Below, one piece after another: positions 32,152 through 34,733 of a DNA stretch of 34,733 nt (positions are counted from its first letter, which is position 1; the number at the start of each line of letters is the position of its first letter). This DNA is from an uncultured Mollicutes bacterium (GTDB taxonomy: Bacteria; Bacillota_I; Bacilli_A; RFN20; CAG-826), in NCBI GenBank assembly GCA_900539595.1, contig UQCQ01000016.1:1-34733 (forward strand). Direction: 5' to 3'. A model generated the notes under the pieces. The model saw only the letters and a program-made list of their open reading frames with translations, was not told the origin of the DNA and made no database searches. A program made the translations under genes and the position numbers.

Positions 32152-33041
32152 AAGTAGAAGTGGCAAAAACCCCAAAGCTGAAAGCGAAGAAGGCCCCAGA
32201 ATCTAGCAGCGTTATTACGATTCGCTGGGTGTTTCGCGTCTTGCTAGTTCTTTGGGCGATTTTAATTGTTTTCCCCTTGCTCTGGGCCATTATGACCTCC
32301 TTCAAAAACAAAGGAGACGTGATGCAGGGGGCTTTCTCCTTGCCGACGGTTTGGCGGTTTAGCAATTACGCGAAGGCGTGGAATGGCGCCCAATTCGGTC
32401 GTTATTTCTTGAATACGTTAATTCTTTCGGCGGGATCGGTATGCCTTTGCGTCTTGATGGTTTTGGGGTCGAGTTACGTGATTGCCAAATACCATCATTT
32501 CTTCTTCCGCCTCTTGGATCATTTCTATTCGGTTTTCATGATGGTTCCCCAAATGCTTTTGTTAATTCCCTTGTATCAGTTTTGCTACAAGTTGCATCTA
32601 TTGGATGGCTGGTGGGTTATCCCCACTTTGATGCTGCTTAACGCCATTCAGGGTGTGCCGTTCTACGTTTTCTTAACTTTGCCGTTTATGCGCGGAATTA
32701 ATAATGACATTCTCGAAGCGGCTGAAATCGATGGCGCCAATGAATTCCAACGATTCTTCCGCGTTGTTTTGCCGATGGTAAAGCCGCCCTTATTTATCGT
32801 GGCTTTGCTTTCATTTACGGGCGTTTGGAATGAATATGCGATGTCGATTACTTTTATCGAAGACAAGAATTTTTACACGATGTCTGCAGGTTTGAACAAC
32901 CTGATGGCGGATGCCAACGTGGATTTCGGCGTTAAATTTGCAGCTCTTATCATTTCTATGATCCCTGTGGTCATCATGTATGCAATTTTCCAGAAGCCTC
33001 TTCAAAACGGCTTATCCGCTAGCGATGGCGTAAAAGGCTAG
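32148..33041 (+). CDS. Sugar ABC transporter permease 2 (MalG/AraQ type)
   Basis: 297 residues, six hydrophobic helices. The N-terminal LLWAIMTSFKNKGDVMQGAF is typical of MalG-type permeases, and the EAA loop is EAAEIDGANEFQRFFRVVLP. The first 25 residues are Lys-rich and cytoplasmic. It is the last gene of the operon and converges on the araC-type gene with only two bases between stop codons. No clear hairpin terminator is seen there, so transcripts may run into each other. Confidence 0.93.
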   Translation: MKVEVAKTPKLKAKKAPESSSVITIRWVFRVLLVLWAILIVFPLLWAIMTSFKNKGDVMQGAFSLPTVWRFSNYAKAWNGAQFGRYFLNTLILSAGSVCLCVLMVLGSSYVIAKYHHFFFRLLDHFYSVFMMVPQMLLLIPLYQFCYKLHLLDGWWVIPTLMLLNAIQGVPFYVFLTLPFMRGINNDILEAAEIDGANEFQRFFRVVLPMVKPPLFIVALLSFTGVWNEYAMSITFIEDKNFYTMSAGLNNLMADANVDFGVKFAALIISMIPVVIMYAIFQKPLQNGLSASDGVKG

Positions 33042-33043
33042 TT

Positions 33044-33895
33044 TTATTGCTTGCCGCCTTTTTTGCGGTACTGAAGCGGGGTATATCCCGTGAAGGCGTG
33101 GAATAATTTGATGAATGAGGAGAGGGAGGCGTACCCGCATTCTTCTGCGATCGTTAAGACGGAAGCATCGGTTTTCGCCAGTAACTCCTCCGCGTAAGAC
33201 ATGCGAATTTTAATAAGGTAATCCACGAGGGATACCCCGAGATAGTTTTTAAAGATGGTGCTGACTTGGGAATGGGAATAGTTGGTCATTCCTACGATGT
33301 CGTTAACTCTTTTGGAGAAAACTTCGGGTCTTTGGAGTTGAACGAGTAATTCAATCAACCACTTTGGTTCTCCTTGCCGCTCCCCATAATTTTCAATGAG
33401 ATAAAGTCCAAGGATATATTCCAAGAGGGAGATGGATAGGGCTTTGACGACAGAAGGATGTTTTTCCATGGAGTCGGAAACTGTGAATTTTAAGAGGGTT
33501 TTGCAGTATTTTTGTACGGAATCATAGGTGTTGATATCCGCTTTTAAATGGATGAGTCGCTCCCCGCTTAATACTTCCTTCGATAATTCGCTTGGCCAGT
33601 TCTTAAGGGCGAAACGAATATCCTCTTCCGTAAAATAAATGTCCTGATGTAAATGCGGCGTTTTGATAAAAACGATTTCGTGAAGGTGGGCGGGACCCAT
33701 GAGAAAGATGTCGCCAGAAGTGACATCGACAGGTATGCCATTTACGATATTTTTGGATATTCCGTCCTGATAGATGGTCAATTCCCACAAAACGTGATTA
33801 TGGGGAGGGTTTGGCGTGGCGTATTGCTGGGTGATTCGATTGCTATCCGGCCGAATGAGCATGGGTTTGCTGTGTTTCATATTTTTACTTATCAA
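33044..33895 (-). CDS. AraC-family transcription regulator
   Basis: 283 residues. N-terminal cupin-like sugar-sensing domain (about 25-120, with the HNHVLWELTIYQDG and PAHLHEIVFI segments) and C-terminal double helix-turn-helix (about 185-280: YSHSQVSTIFKNYLGVSLVDY, then TIAEECGYASLSSFIKLFHAF and the family end GYTPLQYRK). I keep the TTG start (33893-33895) because AGGAG lies seven bases upstream; the next ATG is five codons in and too far from it. It lies between the sugar operon and the glycosidase gene, so it probably activates one or both in response to a sugar. Confidence 0.9.
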   Translation of the reverse strand: MISKNMKHSKPMLIRPDSNRITQQYATPNPPHNHVLWELTIYQDGISKNIVNGIPVDVTSGDIFLMGPAHLHEIVFIKTPHLHQDIYFTEEDIRFALKNWPSELSKEVLSGERLIHLKADINTYDSVQKYCKTLLKFTVSDSMEKHPSVVKALSISLLEYILGLYLIENYGERQGEPKWLIELLVQLQRPEVFSKRVNDIVGMTNYSHSQVSTIFKNYLGVSLVDYLIKIRMSYAEELLAKTDASVLTIAEECGYASLSSFIKLFHAFTGYTPLQYRKKGGKQ

Positions 33896-33902
33896 TGATA
33901 GA

Positions 33903-33907
33903 CTCCT
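33903..33907 (-). promoter_or_regulatory. Ribosome binding site that decides a TTG start for the AraC-type gene
   Basis: AGGAG on the minus strand, seven bases before the TTG at 33893-33895. It is the only good SD in the region; the ATG at 33880 would sit 22 bases away. Confidence 0.7.
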
Positions 33908-33937
33908 ATAGAAAAAAAGACATAAAAAAAGGTAAAG

Positions 33938-34023
33938 AAAGCCCTTACGTTTTTAAAAGGTATTAAAAATAGCAGTTTTGCATCATGAAAAAATGAAAAG
34001 CGAGCTCCGTGGCGTTCTATAAT
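33938..34023 (+). promoter_or_regulatory. Divergent control region of the araC-type and GH106-like genes
   Basis: A consensus -10 TATAAT (34018-34023) for the plus-strand glycosidase lacks a proper -35; upstream is a direct repeat ATGAAAA AA TGAAAAG (33985-34000) at the place where AraC-type activators usually bind. GTAAGGGCTTT on the minus strand (33938-33948) is shared with the region upstream of the sugar operon. Confidence 0.45.
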
Positions 34024-34075
34024 AATGGAGAAAATTTACGCATCGTGAATTTCGCTATCTAATTAGGTAATTCCA

Positions 34076-34733
34076 ATGAATGAAAACGCATTCCTTTATC
34101 CTCCTTCCGACTATGGACCTGTTCCTTTTTGGTTTTGGAACGGTGAAATGGAGGAAGACCAAATTGTTTTTCAGTTGGAACAAATGAAGGAACAAGGCGT
34201 AAATGAGGCGATTATTCATGCAAGAAAAGGCCTAGCGATCCCTTATTTGTCCGATGCGTGGTTTGAACGAGTCCGCCTATCTTGCGAAACGGCAAAGCGG
34301 CTTGGGATGCGTTTATGGATTTACGACGAAGATAATTGGCCGAGTGGGTATGCGAGCGGTCGCGTCGTCGATGCGAATCCGGATTTTTGTGCTTGGTGTT
34401 TGAGCGTAGAAAAAATATATCCGGTTCTAGGGAAGCCTGTTGTCGTCGAGGATCGGCCTCATTCAAAGCTAGTAGAAGTCACCGCGGTTTATCAGGACCG
34501 CGAGTTTGTCGATATCACGGATTATGGTCGGAACGGCAAAGAACCTTGGCATTCAGAAACGTTAAGCTGGGAAGTATTTGTCTTCCGTATGGAGAAATGC
34601 GACCACCGCCCCGCGTATTCGGATAAGCCCTACGTGGACTTGCTTAATCCCAAGGCTACACAGGTATTTCTTTCTGTGACGCACAAAGAATATAAAAAAC
34701 GCTTGCCAGAATATTGGGGGAACGTCATAAAAG
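34076..34733 (+). CDS. Glycoside hydrolase, GH106-like (alpha-L-rhamnosidase-like), C-terminus beyond window
   Basis: 219 codons are visible, open to the right edge. No signal peptide is seen, so the enzyme would be cytoplasmic. The N-terminus has the pattern of GH106 and related large glycosidases: VPFWFWNGEMEEDQIVFQLEQ, then QGVNEAIIHARKG, RLWIYDEDNWPSGYASGRV, and YVDLLNPKATQVFLSVTHKEY, which in the family leads to the catalytic region outside the window. GH106 members known so far are alpha-L-rhamnosidases, but this wider group includes uncharacterised enzymes, so the sugar is not certain. It is divergent from the AraC-type regulator, whose control is likely. The SD is weak (TAGGT). Confidence 0.75.
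   Translation, partial: MNENAFLYPPSDYGPVPFWFWNGEMEEDQIVFQLEQMKEQGVNEAIIHARKGLAIPYLSDAWFERVRLSCETAKRLGMRLWIYDEDNWPSGYASGRVVDANPDFCAWCLSVEKIYPVLGKPVVVEDRPHSKLVEVTAVYQDREFVDITDYGRNGKEPWHSETLSWEVFVFRMEKCDHRPAYSDKPYVDLLNPKATQVFLSVTHKEYKKRLPEYWGNVIK

Noticed and set aside
33044..33075. Hairpin CCGC TTTTTT GCGG type sequence as terminator of the sugar operon
   Set aside because: It lies inside the C-terminal codons of the AraC-type gene (Lys/Gly-rich end) with the T-run in the loop, so it does not have terminator form.
1..34733. UGA-as-Trp genetic code, as in Mycoplasma
   Set aside because: TGA ends real genes here (MATE, nrdG, GtrA-like and phosphatase genes), and Trp residues in conserved motifs are TGG.
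1..34733. CRISPR arrays, insertion sequences, tRNA or rRNA
   Set aside because: No spaced direct repeats, transposase-like frames, cloverleaf-like runs or rRNA signatures were recognised by eye on either strand. A tool search could still find a small RNA.

Overview
The window looks like part of the chromosome of an anaerobic, gut-type bacterium of the Firmicutes/Bacilli line. An uncultured member related to Erysipelotrichia, RFN20/RF39 or Acholeplasmatales is my guess from gene style; it is not proven here. Supporting signs are lipoproteins with a Gram-positive type lipobox, AddAB instead of RecBCD, a class III (oxygen-sensitive) ribonucleotide reductase, FCD-type GntR, AraC and DtxR regulators, SD sites of the AGGAGG type, and several GTG/TTG starts. 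TGA is used as a stop (for example in the MATE gene), so this is the standard bacterial code and not the Mycoplasma code. No rRNA, tRNA, transposase, phage gene or CRISPR array was seen.

Layout. (1) 1-2562, minus: a peptide-type (family 5) ABC solute-binding lipoprotein cut by the window edge, and a small membrane protein. (2) 2672-6617, minus: hexuronate use. uxaC stands alone with its own terminator; then eda-kdgK-gntR form an operon with a perfect CTTGTATACAAG operator at its head and a hairpin terminator at its end. The two middle enzymes (UxaB/UxuB reductase and UxaA/UxuA dehydratase) are not in the window. (3) 6856-8921: a short protein resembling part of acetyl-CoA synthase, a convergent MATE exporter with a folded mRNA leader, and a palindrome shared by the divergent MATE and nitroreductase promoters. 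(4) 8922-13434: nitroreductase and the NrdG2-type activase on plus, meeting trxB and nrdD on minus. NrdD carries a C-terminal CPNC redoxin domain, so nrdD-redoxin, trxB and the activase make one anaerobic dNTP module. (5) 13837-21394, plus: addB-addA, a DUF2188 protein with a Lys/Ala/Pro tail, and a GtrA-like membrane protein, ending in a bidirectional terminator. (6) 21405-22372: a P-loop kinase and a DtxR/MntR-type regulator that is probably leaderless.

(7) 22674-33041, plus: a six-gene carbohydrate operon. It encodes a membrane-anchored surface protein with lectin-like domains, a secreted CX5R tyrosine-phosphatase-like enzyme, a 1417-residue anchored GH42-like glycosidase, and a family 1 sugar-binding lipoprotein with two permeases. 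No ABC ATPase is present, so a shared one is presumably used. Several junctions overlap, suggesting tight co-expression. (8) 33044-34733: an AraC-type regulator (TTG start, strong SD) faces the operon tail and is divergent from a GH106-like glycosidase cut by the right edge.

Inference: galactosidase-like and rhamnosidase-like enzymes together with a hexuronate pathway point to a plant pectin or related acidic polysaccharide as the food source. The most unusual items are the secreted phosphatase inside the sugar operon, the NrdD-redoxin fusion beside trxB, the acetyl-CoA-synthase-like orphan with a possible frameshift, and the folded MATE leader.
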